Of a stretch of 64,000 nucleotides of DNA, positions 54,952 to 63,852 are shown piece by piece. The DNA lies in contig NZ_CP039371.1 of assembly GCF_005080685.1 (NCBI RefSeq), forward strand, positions 2,666,001 to 2,730,000. The letters run 5' to 3'. Source of the DNA: Pseudomonas putida. Its GTDB lineage: Bacteria > Pseudomonadota > Gammaproteobacteria > Pseudomonadales > Pseudomonadaceae. The notes beneath the pieces are model-generated. The model was not told where the DNA came from and made no database searches. It was given only the letters and a program-made list of their open reading frames with translations. Position 1 is the stretch's first letter. The number at the start of each line of letters is the position of its first letter. Made by a program: the position numbers and the translations under genes.

Positions 54952-56052
54952 ATGAACATCACCATCCTTGGAGGCGGCCACGGCTGCTACGCCGCTGCCG
55001 TCGAAATGGCCGAACGTGGCCACACCACGCGCCTGTGGCGGCGCGACCAGGCAGCACTGGGCGACCTGCAGGCCATCGGCGCACTGACCGTGCGCGATTA
55101 TCGCGGCACCCGCCAGGTCGCGCTGGGTGAGCAACTGACCCTGGTCGCGGACCTGGCCCAGGCACTGGAAGGTGCGCAGTTGGTGGTCATCCCGCTGCCG
55201 TCGACCACCCACCTGGCGCTGGCCGCCGAAGTCGCGCCACTGCTGCGCGATGGCCAGGTCGTGTTCCTGCCGCCGGGCACCTTTGGCAGCTACGTGTTCG
55301 CCAAGGCCATGCGCGACTGTGGCAACCCGGCCGAGGTGGCCTTCGCCGAAACCGGTACCTTGCCGTACCTGGTGCGCAAGCATGGGCCGGACCAGCTGGT
55401 TATCAGTGCCTACGCCACGCGCCTGCCGACCGGGGTGCTGCCCAGCCGCCTGGCGGCGCAGGCGTTTGCCGTGCTGCGCGAGGCCTACCCCAGCGTCGAG
55501 CCCATCGAGGACGCCCTGAGCGGAGCGCTGATGAATGCCGGCCCGATCATCCACCCGCCGCTGATCATGATGAACGCTGGCCCCCTGGAGCACTTCGAAG
55601 CCTGGGACATTCATAACGAAGGCACCCAGCCATCGATCCGCCGGGTGACCAACCAGCTCGATGCCGAGCGCATGCGCGTACGTGAAGCGTTGGGTTACCC
55701 GGCCCCGCACTTCCCGTTGGCCGACCACTACAACACCGACCAGGGCGAGGAGTGGATGTATGGCCGGGGGGCCCACGGCAAGCTTACCGACAGCGGCGAC
55801 TGGCGCGAGAAGATTGACCTGCAGCAGCACCGCTACATGCTCGAAGACACCCGCCTGGGGCTGTCGCTGCTGGTTTCGGTGGGGCGTTGGGCGGGCGTTC
55901 CGACGCCGGTGGCCGAGGGCTTGCTGGCGCTGGCCTCGGCGGTGACCGGGCGCGACCTGTACGCCGAGGGGCGGACGCTGGAGAACCTTGGCATCGCCAG
56001 CCTCGACCAGGCCGGCATGCGCGCGCTGCTGCGCGAGGGGGTGGCGGCATGA
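54952..56052 (+). CDS. NAD/NADP octopine/nopaline dehydrogenase-family enzyme
   Basis: A 366-residue enzyme with an N-terminal Rossmann domain (MNITILGGGHGCYAAAVEMA) and the C-terminal helical opine dehydrogenase domain (ALSGALMNAGPIIHPPLIMM, LADHYNTDQGEEW). Opine dehydrogenases reductively couple, or oxidatively split, an amino acid and a 2-oxo acid. In a cluster with an importer, a catabolic role on an opine-like or N-substituted amino acid is plausible. ATG 54952 has GGAG 8 bases upstream, better than the ATG at 54946. It overlaps the next gene by ATGA. Confidence 0.82.
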   Translation: MNITILGGGHGCYAAAVEMAERGHTTRLWRRDQAALGDLQAIGALTVRDYRGTRQVALGEQLTLVADLAQALEGAQLVVIPLPSTTHLALAAEVAPLLRDGQVVFLPPGTFGSYVFAKAMRDCGNPAEVAFAETGTLPYLVRKHGPDQLVISAYATRLPTGVLPSRLAAQAFAVLREAYPSVEPIEDALSGALMNAGPIIHPPLIMMNAGPLEHFEAWDIHNEGTQPSIRRVTNQLDAERMRVREALGYPAPHFPLADHYNTDQGEEWMYGRGAHGKLTDSGDWREKIDLQQHRYMLEDTRLGLSLLVSVGRWAGVPTPVAEGLLALASAVTGRDLYAEGRTLENLGIASLDQAGMRALLREGVAA

Positions 56053-57049
56053 GCGAGCCACTGCGGCACATCGCGGTCGTGGGGCCGGGCGCATGGGCGA
56101 GGGCATCGCCCTGGCCTTTGCCCAGGCGGGCGTGCAGGTCAGCCTGATCGACCTCAAGCCGCGTGAGCCCGAAGCCCAGGCCGATTACTTCGCCGCAACA
56201 AGGCGCAACCTGGAAGCCGAAGCCGGCAACCTGGTCGCCCTCGGGCTGATCGGGGCGCATCGGGTTGCCCCGCTGCTGTCGCGTATCGGTCTGCTGCCGC
56301 TGGAGGAGGGCGGGCAGGCGCTGGAGGGATGCCGACTGGTGTTCGAGGCCGTGCCGGAAGTGCTGGCGGCCAAGCGCGAGGCGTTCGCCTGGATCGACCG
56401 ACACGTATCTGCGCAAGCGATCATCGCCTCGACCACCTCGACTTTCCTGGTCACCGAGCTGGCAGCCATGGTCAGCGCGCCGCAGCGCTTGGTCAACGCC
56501 CACTGGCTGAACCCTGCCCACCTGATGCCGTTGGTGGAGCTCTCGCGCAGCGAGCGTACCAGCGATGCGGTGGTCGGCGAGCTGCTGCAGACCTTGCGCG
56601 CCATCGGCAAAGTGCCAGTGGTGTGCAACGCGAGGCCAGGCTTCATCGTGCCGCGCCTGCAGGCTTTGGTGATGAACGAGGCGGCGCGCATGGTCGAGGA
56701 AGGCGTCGCCAGTGCCGAGCAGATCGACCTGGCGGTGCGCACCGGGTTCGGCCTGCGCTTTTCGGTACTGGGCCTGCTGGAGTTCATCGACTGGGGCGGC
56801 GGCGACATCCTCCACCATGCCTCGGCGTACCTCAGCCAACACCTCGGCGAGCGTTACCAGGCGCCGCAGTCGGTGCGCGACAACATGGCGACAGGGCGCA
56901 ACGGCCTGCGTGACGGCGTGGGTTTCTACGACTACCAGGCCATGGATGTGCAGGCCTACCGCCAGACGCGCCTGGCGGCCCTGGTGAGGCAGTTGCACAA
57001 CACAGGCCTGGCCCCGCGCTTCGACGGGGGCGAGCCGCTCAGGCCTTGA
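56049..57049 (+). pseudogene. 3-hydroxyacyl-CoA dehydrogenase-like gene with a one-base frameshift
   Basis: The product is split between two frames. From ATG 56049 the protein begins normally (MSEPLRHIAVVGPG) and then goes out of frame inside the NAD-binding glycine motif. The second frame continues with MGEGIALAFAQAGVQVSLID, then VFEAVPEVLAAKREAF, NAHWLNPAHLMPLVE, PGFIVPRLQALVMNEA and a good C-terminal domain to 57049. Adding one G to the run at 56081-56084 restores GAGRMGEG and an unbroken 333-residue protein; the 1001-base span is one short of a multiple of three. The ATGA overlap with the upstream gene fits an intact operon. Either a real mutation or a sequencing error in a G-run explains it. 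The family includes L-carnitine and L-gulonate dehydrogenases as well as fatty-acid enzymes. Confidence 0.85.
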
Positions 57050-59114
57050 AACGCTGGATCAAGCCCTGCTGTCGTACGGCCAGGCCATTGAGCTGCTGGC
57101 TGATGGCCGACGACTGCTCGGCCTCGCCGGACAGCGTGGTGACGACGTTGCGCACCGCCTCGACGTTGCGGTTGATCTCCTCGGCTACGCTGCTCTGCTC
57201 CTCGGCGGCACAGGCGATCTGCACGTTCATGTCGGTGATGATGGCAACCGCCTGGCGGATCTCTGCCAGCACCGCCAGTGCCTGCTGGGTCTGCTCGACG
57301 TTGTGGTGAGCCTGGCTGTTGCTGTGCTGCATGGCAGCGGTGACATCGCGGGTGCCTTCGCGCAGGTTGGCGATGACCAGGCCGATTTCCTCGACCGACG
57401 CCTGGGTGCGCTGGGCCAGCCCACGCACTTCGTCGGCTACCACCGCGAAGCCGCGCCCGGCATCGCCGGCGCGTGCTGCCTCGATCGCGGCGTTGAGCGC
57501 CAGCAGGTTGGTCTGGCGGGCAATGGCGAGGATCACGTCGAGCACCGAGCCGATCTGTTCGCTGCTGGCTGTCAGCGCCTGCAAGCGCTGCATGGCGTCG
57601 CTCATGCCGCTGGCCAGCTCGCGGATGCCCTGGGTGGAGCGCTCGATCACCTGCACGCCGTTACCCGTGGCGCTTTCGGCGTGGCGTGCGGCATCGGCCG
57701 CCTGGGCTGCGCTGTGCGCCGCGGTCTGGGCGGTGGCGGACATCTCGTGCAAGGCCGTGGCCATCTGCTCGATTTCTCCCACCTGCTGCTGCATGCCCTG
57801 GCTGGTACGGCTGGCGATGCGTTGTGACTGGTCGGCGGAATGCTGAGTATCGTGCACGGCCTGTTGCACCTGGGCGATCACCGGCTGCAAGCGATCCAGG
57901 AAACGGTCGAAGGCGGCGCTCAGGCGCCCCAGCTCGTCGCGGCGCGGGTAGGCCAGGCGGCGGGTGAGGTCGCCGTCGCCATCGGCGATTTCATCGAGCA
58001 GCGCGGCTACGCGCTGGATCGGCCGGGTCACGCTGCGTGCGACCCAGGCCATCATGGCGATGCCGGCCACTGCCAGGAGCAGCCCCAGGCCCACTTCCAT
58101 GGCCAGGCTGCGCACCTGCTGCGCTTGCATCTGCTGCTGCATGCGCAGCACGGGCGCTTCGAGCACTTGCCTTGGCACCGATACCTGGATGTTCCAGGGC
58201 TTGGCGTCGGCAATCGGCTGGATCGGCACCTGCACATCGAGCTGCGCCGCATCCGCGGTAGCTTGTTCGCCGGCGGCCTTGCCCAGGCGCTGTGGGTGGG
58301 CGCTGTCGGCTGCCACCACACCCGATGCGCTGATGATCGACAGCGCGCCCTGGCCGTCGTAGAGCGAGGCGCTCGCTGCCTTGGCGTTGTCCTGCAGCGC
58401 TTCCAGGCCGATGTCCAGGCCCAGCACTCCGATCACCTTGCCGTCGACGATCAGCGGCACGGTCACGCTGGTGACCAGGTGCGGCGTGCCGCTGGAGTCG
58501 TCCAGGTAGGGCTCCAGCACGCAGGGGCGGGCACTCTGGCGCGAGCAGGTGAAGAAGGCATTGAACGGCGCGCCGGTGGGGCCCGGGGTGTCGTTGGCCA
58601 GTAGCGCCTCGTTGCCTGGCACGGCCTGCAACTGGCCAGGTTGCGGTTGCAGCCAGTACAGGGTGAAGCGGCCGCTGTCGTTGCTGCCCAGGTCCGGCTG
58701 GTCGATGAACGCTGCGTCGCGCCCGTCCAGGGCATTGCGGTCGAAGGCGACGAACAGGCCGAGCAGATCGTCGCGCTCGCCGATCGCATCGCGCAGAACT
58801 TGGGTGAGGGTCTGGCGCAGTGCTCGCGGTGAGGCTGAATCGGTGCCGGCCTGTGTGCGCAGATGCAGCACCTGCCGGGCCATGCCTTGGGCGAACTCGA
58901 AGGCCTGGCCGAAGCGTTGCTGGATATGCAACGCCTGCGCCTGGCCCTCGGCCTGAAGGTTGTCCCGGGCGGCTGCGCGCAGCAGTTCGCTGGAGCTGTC
59001 GAGCAGGGTTTGCGCATCGCTGCGGCGCTGTTCCAGCGACAGGCCTGCGAGCAGGCCGACGACCGCTACCAGGCAGGCGCTGGCCAGCAGGATGATCTTG
59101 TTCTGAATGCTCAA
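57039..59114 (-). CDS. Methyl-accepting chemotaxis protein with dCache sensor
   Basis: A 691-residue chemoreceptor. TM1 at about residues 7-27 (IILLASACLVAVVGLLAGL), a large periplasmic double-Cache sensor about 35-340 (FTLYWLQPQPGQLQ, PYLDDSSGTPHLVTSVTVPL), TM2 about 340-362, HAMP (RSVTRPIQRVAALLDEIADG), and a signalling hairpin with the highly conserved tip IGSVLDVILAIARQTNLLAL and AGDAGRGFAVVADEVRGLAQ. The canonical amino-acid-binding RxWYxxA motif is not seen, so the ligand is unclear. The start is TTG 59114. It converges with the frameshifted dehydrogenase gene, with an 11-base overlap. Confidence 0.93.
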   Translation of the reverse strand: MSIQNKIILLASACLVAVVGLLAGLSLEQRRSDAQTLLDSSSELLRAAARDNLQAEGQAQALHIQQRFGQAFEFAQGMARQVLHLRTQAGTDSASPRALRQTLTQVLRDAIGERDDLLGLFVAFDRNALDGRDAAFIDQPDLGSNDSGRFTLYWLQPQPGQLQAVPGNEALLANDTPGPTGAPFNAFFTCSRQSARPCVLEPYLDDSSGTPHLVTSVTVPLIVDGKVIGVLGLDIGLEALQDNAKAASASLYDGQGALSIISASGVVAADSAHPQRLGKAAGEQATADAAQLDVQVPIQPIADAKPWNIQVSVPRQVLEAPVLRMQQQMQAQQVRSLAMEVGLGLLLAVAGIAMMAWVARSVTRPIQRVAALLDEIADGDGDLTRRLAYPRRDELGRLSAAFDRFLDRLQPVIAQVQQAVHDTQHSADQSQRIASRTSQGMQQQVGEIEQMATALHEMSATAQTAAHSAAQAADAARHAESATGNGVQVIERSTQGIRELASGMSDAMQRLQALTASSEQIGSVLDVILAIARQTNLLALNAAIEAARAGDAGRGFAVVADEVRGLAQRTQASVEEIGLVIANLREGTRDVTAAMQHSNSQAHHNVEQTQQALAVLAEIRQAVAIITDMNVQIACAAEEQSSVAEEINRNVEAVRNVVTTLSGEAEQSSAISQQLNGLAVRQQGLIQRFKA

Positions 59115-59365
59115 TGCCGAGGTTCCTCTTCTTGTTCTGTCAGCGCCGGGCTGGGTTTGCGAAGGCTACCGGGGCGTTGCGGCAAACCCCATCACCCAGC
59201 GCGCTTTTGGCAGCCGGGCACAAGTGTTTGGCACGCTTGGGCAATTTTGTGGGGGCGGGAAGGGCTCGCCGGGAGAGGTGCGGCGCCGCAGATATCGAGC
59301 GCCGCCCGCGCGGCGCATCCCAGGCAAGCCCCCCATTCGCGATGCCCATCGGTACCGCTCTTACG

Positions 59366-60979
59366 TCACCACGATTCCATCCGCCAGCCTTGTTCGGTCG
59401 CTATCAAGCGATCCGTCAAGCCAAGGCTATTCATGAATGCATCATCGTGCGACACCACCATCAAAGCACCTCGATAGCCGCGCAGCATGGCCTCCAACGC
59501 CTGAACCGAGGGCAGGTCCAGGTGGTTGCTGGGCTCGTCCAGCAATAGCAGTTGCGCCGGTGGATCTGCATAGAGCACACATGCCAGCGCCGCTTTCAGG
59601 CGCTCCCCACCACTGAGCGAACCGCTAGGCGCAGTGACTTTCTGGGCATCCAGGCCGAGCTGCGCGAGGCGCATGCGCAGTTCGCCTTCGGTCGCAATGC
59701 GGTTGGCTGCCAGCATCTGTTCCAATACTGTACGCTGCGGCTCCAGACTGGCCAGCCGTTGGTCCAGATACATGCCCTCGACTGAAATCTTGCATATCCC
59801 GGACAAGGGCTGAAGTTGGTGGGCGAGCACTTTGAGCAAGGTGGACTTGCCGCAGCCGTTGGGCCCGACGACACCTACACGCTGCTGCCCGGCCAGCATC
59901 AAGCTGACGCAGCGCGTGGCAGCAGGAACAAAGGGCAGTTTCACGTCTTCCAGTTCCGCGACTCGCCGCTGCGAAGGCGCGGCGACCGGCAGAGAGTGCA
60001 CCACGATCGCCAAATCTTCTTCAACCTGTTGCGCGGCCTCGCGCACGCGCCGGGCGAGTTGTTCCCGAGTTGCCGTTTGCTGTTGGCGCAACTTTCCCGC
60101 CGAACTCTCGCTGCGCTCCTTCTGGCGGTCCAGCAGGATCTTGGCTTGGTTGGCTTCGTGCCCCTGCCGATTGCCGCGGGCCTGCCGCCGTTCCTGGCGC
60201 TCGCGCTGCTCGCGCAGGGATTGTTCTTCGCGTTGGCGTTCGAGCTTGCGCTGTTCGAGTTGCTGGATGGCGTTCTGCCGCTCCTGCTCCTTGCACTGCG
60301 CGTAGAAGGTGTAATTGCCGCCATAGCTGCGCAGTCCTAGAGACGACAATTCCACGATCCGCGCCATTGTCTCCAGCAATTGCCGGTCGTGGCTAACCAC
60401 CAGGAGCCCACGCGGCCAACTCTGCAACTGCTCGATCAACATCTGACGGTTGAATCGGTCGAGATGATTGCTGGGTTCGTCCAAAACGAGGAAATCGGCA
60501 CCCGACAAGAAGGCGCCGGTCAGCGTGACGCGCATGGCCTCGCCACCACTGAGTGCGCTGGCAGGCGTGGAAGCATCAAGATAGCCCAGGCCATAGCGTT
60601 CCAGTTCGTGCTGCAGGCGCAGGCGCACATCCCAACGGTCGCCCACGGCATCGAAATCCTCTGCCTCACTGCTGCCCGCCTCGATGCGCTCAAGCGCATC
60701 GAGTGTGGCCTGCACTCCAGCTAGGCCTGCAACGGTGACACTCGCCGGAAGCGATACCTGCTGGGCCAGGTAATGCACGCCGCCCGAGCGCACACAGCGC
60801 CCAGCCGTCGACTGCACCTGTCCCGCCAGCAGGCGCGCCAGCACTGTCTTGCCGATGCCATTGCGCCCGACCAGACCGGTGGGACGCTGGTCAAACTGTT
60901 CGTTGAGTTCGCACAAGAGCGTCCTGCCGTCCGGCAGAACATAAGAAACGCTTTCCAGCGCAAGATAGGGACTCGTCAT
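59366..60979 (-). CDS. ABC-F family ATPase
   Basis: A 537-residue protein with two ABC domains and no membrane segment, the ABC-F type that acts on the ribosome. Walker A sites are GRNGIGKT (residues 38-45) and GPNGCGKST. Signature motifs are LSGGEAMRVTL and LSGGERLKAAL, and Walker B regions are FLVLDEPSNHLD and LLLLDEPSNHLD. A long, highly charged linker between the halves (about 230-320, rich in E, Q, R) is the part that reaches into the ribosome in this family. It is not one of the four housekeeping types by eye (Uup, EttA, YheS, YbiT) because of the degenerate linker and short C-terminus. Antibiotic protection is possible but not shown. Confidence 0.88.
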   Translation of the reverse strand: MTSPYLALESVSYVLPDGRTLLCELNEQFDQRPTGLVGRNGIGKTVLARLLAGQVQSTAGRCVRSGGVHYLAQQVSLPASVTVAGLAGVQATLDALERIEAGSSEAEDFDAVGDRWDVRLRLQHELERYGLGYLDASTPASALSGGEAMRVTLTGAFLSGADFLVLDEPSNHLDRFNRQMLIEQLQSWPRGLLVVSHDRQLLETMARIVELSSLGLRSYGGNYTFYAQCKEQERQNAIQQLEQRKLERQREEQSLREQRERQERRQARGNRQGHEANQAKILLDRQKERSESSAGKLRQQQTATREQLARRVREAAQQVEEDLAIVVHSLPVAAPSQRRVAELEDVKLPFVPAATRCVSLMLAGQQRVGVVGPNGCGKSTLLKVLAHQLQPLSGICKISVEGMYLDQRLASLEPQRTVLEQMLAANRIATEGELRMRLAQLGLDAQKVTAPSGSLSGGERLKAALACVLYADPPAQLLLLDEPSNHLDLPSVQALEAMLRGYRGALMVVSHDDAFMNSLGLTDRLIATEQGWRMESW

Positions 60980-61283
60980 GTGTCATTTCCAAGGATGCCA
61001 AGAACTCCCCCTGCTCTTGGGGGTAGGTGGAGACTGGCCGTCGTGAAGACGGCGGCATCAATGGCGCATGGCGAATACCTCGGTGATGTGTGGTTGCCGC
61101 ACAATGTTAAAAGCATCTGCGACAGAGCGCAAAGGTAGACACAGACTCGCGTGCCCAAGGGAGCAGCTTACGCAGCGCCTGTGCCTGAAGAGCAGGATTA
61201 CTCCGGGCTGGAGTCATCGTCAAACAAAAAAGCCCAGACCCTCCCCGCACGGAAAGGCCCAGGCAAAAACCAATGAAGCGGGG
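60980..61283. other. Intergenic region: ABC-F leader and symporter terminator
   Basis: This 304-base stretch has no supported gene. Its right end holds the terminator of the upstream symporter gene (61225-61265). Its left end is the leader of the ABC-F gene, with a CCCCC/GGGGG hairpin at 61007-61023. On the minus strand a 60-codon frame with a non-ATG start runs through the leader and stops at 60976, overlapping the ABC-F ATG as ATGA. It may be chance. Confidence 0.4.
61225..61265 (-). terminator. Intrinsic terminator of the MHS symporter gene
   Basis: About 20-60 bases after the stop on the minus strand, GCCTGGGCCTTTCCG can pair with CGGGGAGGGTCTGGGC (with several G-U pairs) around a small loop, directly followed by TTTTTTG. 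The layout of a stable GC-rich stem plus U-run is the classical intrinsic terminator. Confidence 0.8.
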
Positions 61284-62585
61284 TTACAGCGGCTTGGACT
61301 GCGGCTTGATGGACAATACCGCCAGGGTGGTGATCGCGCCCATCACCACGAGCATCACCGACACCGGCCAGGCGTCCTTGTACAGGCTGAACAGCGCCGT
61401 GGCCGCCAGCGGCGCCAGTCCGCCCGAGAAGATCGAGGCGATCTCGTGCCCCATGGCCAGGCCCGAGTAGCGCACCTTGGGCGGGAATAGCTCACCCATC
61501 AGCGCCGGCTGGGTGCCGATCATCGCGCCATGGCAGAACGCCATGCCCAGCACCGCCGCAAGGTACACCCACACCGGCGAATGGGTATCGAGCATCCAGA
61601 AGAACGGGAACGCCAGTATCATCAGCCCCACCGAGCCGATGGCGTACACCACGCGGCGGCCGATGATGTCCGACAGCCAGCCCCAGAACACGATGGTGCC
61701 GGCCTCGACGATCATCGCCACCATGACGGCCGCCAGGACAAGCTGGGTATCGAGGCCGGTGAACTTGGCGTAGGCGATGGTGAAGGCCAGGAACAGATAG
61801 GCGCTGCCGTTTTCGGCGATGCGGATGCCCATCGCTTGCAGCACCGCCTTGGGATGGTTGCGCAGCACTTCCATGGCCGGCATGTGCTCGGGCTTGTCCT
61901 GTTGCGCCTGTTCCTCGACGAACTCCTTGCTCTCGGGCAGGCGCCGGCGGATGTACACGCCAACGCCGAAGATCAGGATGCTGGCCAGGAAGGGCACGCG
62001 CCAGCCCCAACTCATCATGTCTTCATGGGGCAGCATCTGCACCAGGTAGAACGCCGCCGCCGACAATACGAAGCCGCCAGAGACGCCCAGCTGGCTCCAG
62101 GCCGCATAGAAACCGACACGGTCCTTGGGCGCGTTCTCGCTGAGCAGCAGCACACCGCCGCCCCATTCGCCGCCCGAGGCCACGCCCTGCAGGACACGCA
62201 AAATCACCAGGCAGGCGGGGGCCAGGTAGCCGGCCTGTTCGAAGGTCGGCAGCAGGCCCATGGCGAAGGTGGCTGCGCCCATGATCGCCAGGGTCATCAC
62301 CAGGGCTTTCTTGCGTCCAGCCTTGTCGCCGATGTGGCCGAAGATCAGGCCGCCCAGCGGACGCGCCAGGAAACCTACGGCAAAGCCTGCGAACGAGGCC
62401 ATGGTACCGAGCACCGGGTCGGTACCGGCGGGGAAGAACAGCGGAGCGAAGATCAGCGCCGCCGCGGTGCCGTAGAGGAAGAAGTCGTACCATTCCAGGG
62501 CGTTGCCCAGCACCGAGGCAATGACGATGCGACGCATGGTGCGAGGGTCGGTATCACGGGTGATGCTGGTGTTCAGATTGCTCAT
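61284..62585 (-). CDS. MHS-family metabolite:H+ symporter (MFS)
   Basis: A 433-residue, 12-helix transporter of the metabolite:H+ symporter group (ProP, ShiA, KgtP relatives). Family motifs: VIASVLGNALEWYDFFLYGT at helix 1, FGHIGDKAGRKKALV in the 2-3 loop, and RVLQGVASGGEWGGGVLLLS in helix 4, then WRVPFLASILIFGVGVYIRR. It imports an organic acid or betaine-like nutrient with protons; the substrate is not clear. GGAG lies 7 bases before the ATG. It follows the OprD-type porin gene by 22 bases, so porin and symporter are co-transcribed as an uptake pair. Confidence 0.92.
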   Translation of the reverse strand: MSNLNTSITRDTDPRTMRRIVIASVLGNALEWYDFFLYGTAAALIFAPLFFPAGTDPVLGTMASFAGFAVGFLARPLGGLIFGHIGDKAGRKKALVMTLAIMGAATFAMGLLPTFEQAGYLAPACLVILRVLQGVASGGEWGGGVLLLSENAPKDRVGFYAAWSQLGVSGGFVLSAAAFYLVQMLPHEDMMSWGWRVPFLASILIFGVGVYIRRRLPESKEFVEEQAQQDKPEHMPAMEVLRNHPKAVLQAMGIRIAENGSAYLFLAFTIAYAKFTGLDTQLVLAAVMVAMIVEAGTIVFWGWLSDIIGRRVVYAIGSVGLMILAFPFFWMLDTHSPVWVYLAAVLGMAFCHGAMIGTQPALMGELFPPKVRYSGLAMGHEIASIFSGGLAPLAATALFSLYKDAWPVSVMLVVMGAITTLAVLSIKPQSKPL

Positions 62586-62607
62586 GAGCCATCTCCATGC
62601 AGGCCGG

Positions 62608-63852
62608 TCACCAGAACTTCCAGGTATAGGAAGTGATCAGGCGATATTCGTTGTAGTCGTTGCCGTACTTCTGCTGGGTACGCATGTTCTTCAGGTCGAA
62701 CGACAGGTCTTTTAGCGGGCCGCTTTGCACCACGTAGCTGAGCATGATGTCACGTTCGCTTTCCTGGTCGCGCGAAAGGCCTGCGCCGCGGTCGATGTCG
62801 GTGCCTTTGATGTAGCGGGTGAACAGCTTCAGCCCCGGCAGGCCCATGGCGGCGAAGTTGTAGCCATAGCGTACCGACCAGCTGCGCTCGTCCGGGCGTA
62901 TGAAGGGCAACCCGGCCCAGTTCGGCAGCCACAGTTGCGGCACGTAGCCGTTGAGCGTCGGGAACACGGTGTCGCCGGTCATGCGCTGGTAGCTGGCGCC
63001 GATCATGTGGCCGCTCTTTTCCAAGGTGACCAGGCCGAAGTAGGCGCGATTGTCCACCGCGCCACTGCGCGCGGCGCCGTCCTCGCGGTTGTTGAAATAG
63101 CCGACGTCGGTCTTGAGCTGGTAGCCGTCGGCGAACCGCAGGGTATGCTTGATGCCGCCGTAGTCCTGCTTGTAGATATCGTTGAGCACGCCGTGGAAGT
63201 AGCTGCCTTGCAGGTCCGGGGTCAACGCATAGGTGGCGCCGACGAAGTCCAGGCCATCGCTGTCCTGGCTGTCCGTGGTGCCGTAGCGGTACAGGCGTTC
63301 ATGATTGGACGACTCGCGGGTGACGATCGACCAGAAGCGTCCACCTACCAGGGTCAGGTTGTCGATATCGCGCGACTCGAATACCGCGCCTTGGTAGATG
63401 GTGTCGAGCTGGCGGCTGGGGTCGTTGGACGCCACGGGGTAGAACGGCTTCTGGTCACCGATCTTGACCACGGTCTTGGCGTATTTCAGCTTCAGCGTGG
63501 CACCGCCCCGGCTGTAGTCGTCGGCGGCCTGCTGGCGATGGCGGCTGAACGGCAGCGAACCATCGTTGCCGGTGGAGTCCAGGCGCAAGGCATACTGGCC
63601 ATTGATGTCGAGGCCGACGGCCAGGGGCGTGTCGGTATAACCGGACTCGAACTGCAGGTCGAAGCCCTGCGACCAGTTGCCGACCTTGGAGGTCGGGGCG
63701 CTGGAGTTGGTGAAGTTGCGGTTCAGGTAGAGGTTTCTGAAATTGAGCGAGAGGTGGCTGTCATCCACCACCTCGGCCAGGCTGGTCAGGGGTATTACGG
63801 TGCCTAGGCACAGGCACAACGATTTCGCACGCAACGGCCATTTGGGTTCCAT
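62608..63852 (-). CDS. OprD-family outer-membrane porin
   Basis: A 414-residue porin with a signal peptide (LCLCLGTVIPLTSLAEV) and the OprD family pattern: DSHLSLNFRNLYLNRNFTNS, VGNWSQGFDLQFESGYTDTP, LKLKYAKTVVKIGDQKPFYP, RFWSIVTRESSNHE, and a C-terminal aromatic residue in LITSYTWKFW. The length and ending are typical, and ATG 63852 starts a normal signal peptide. It heads an operon with the MHS symporter, so it probably lets the same organic acid through the outer membrane. It is clearly distinct from the porin at 1521-2822. Confidence 0.93.
   Translation of the reverse strand: MEPKWPLRAKSLCLCLGTVIPLTSLAEVVDDSHLSLNFRNLYLNRNFTNSSAPTSKVGNWSQGFDLQFESGYTDTPLAVGLDINGQYALRLDSTGNDGSLPFSRHRQQAADDYSRGGATLKLKYAKTVVKIGDQKPFYPVASNDPSRQLDTIYQGAVFESRDIDNLTLVGGRFWSIVTRESSNHERLYRYGTTDSQDSDGLDFVGATYALTPDLQGSYFHGVLNDIYKQDYGGIKHTLRFADGYQLKTDVGYFNNREDGAARSGAVDNRAYFGLVTLEKSGHMIGASYQRMTGDTVFPTLNGYVPQLWLPNWAGLPFIRPDERSWSVRYGYNFAAMGLPGLKLFTRYIKGTDIDRGAGLSRDQESERDIMLSYVVQSGPLKDLSFDLKNMRTQQKYGNDYNEYRLITSYTWKFW

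Noticed and set aside
59229..59245. Sigma-54-like element TGGCACGCTTGGGCAA
   Set aside because: The GG-to-GC spacing is one base short of the required distance, and it points to the plus strand where no gene follows.
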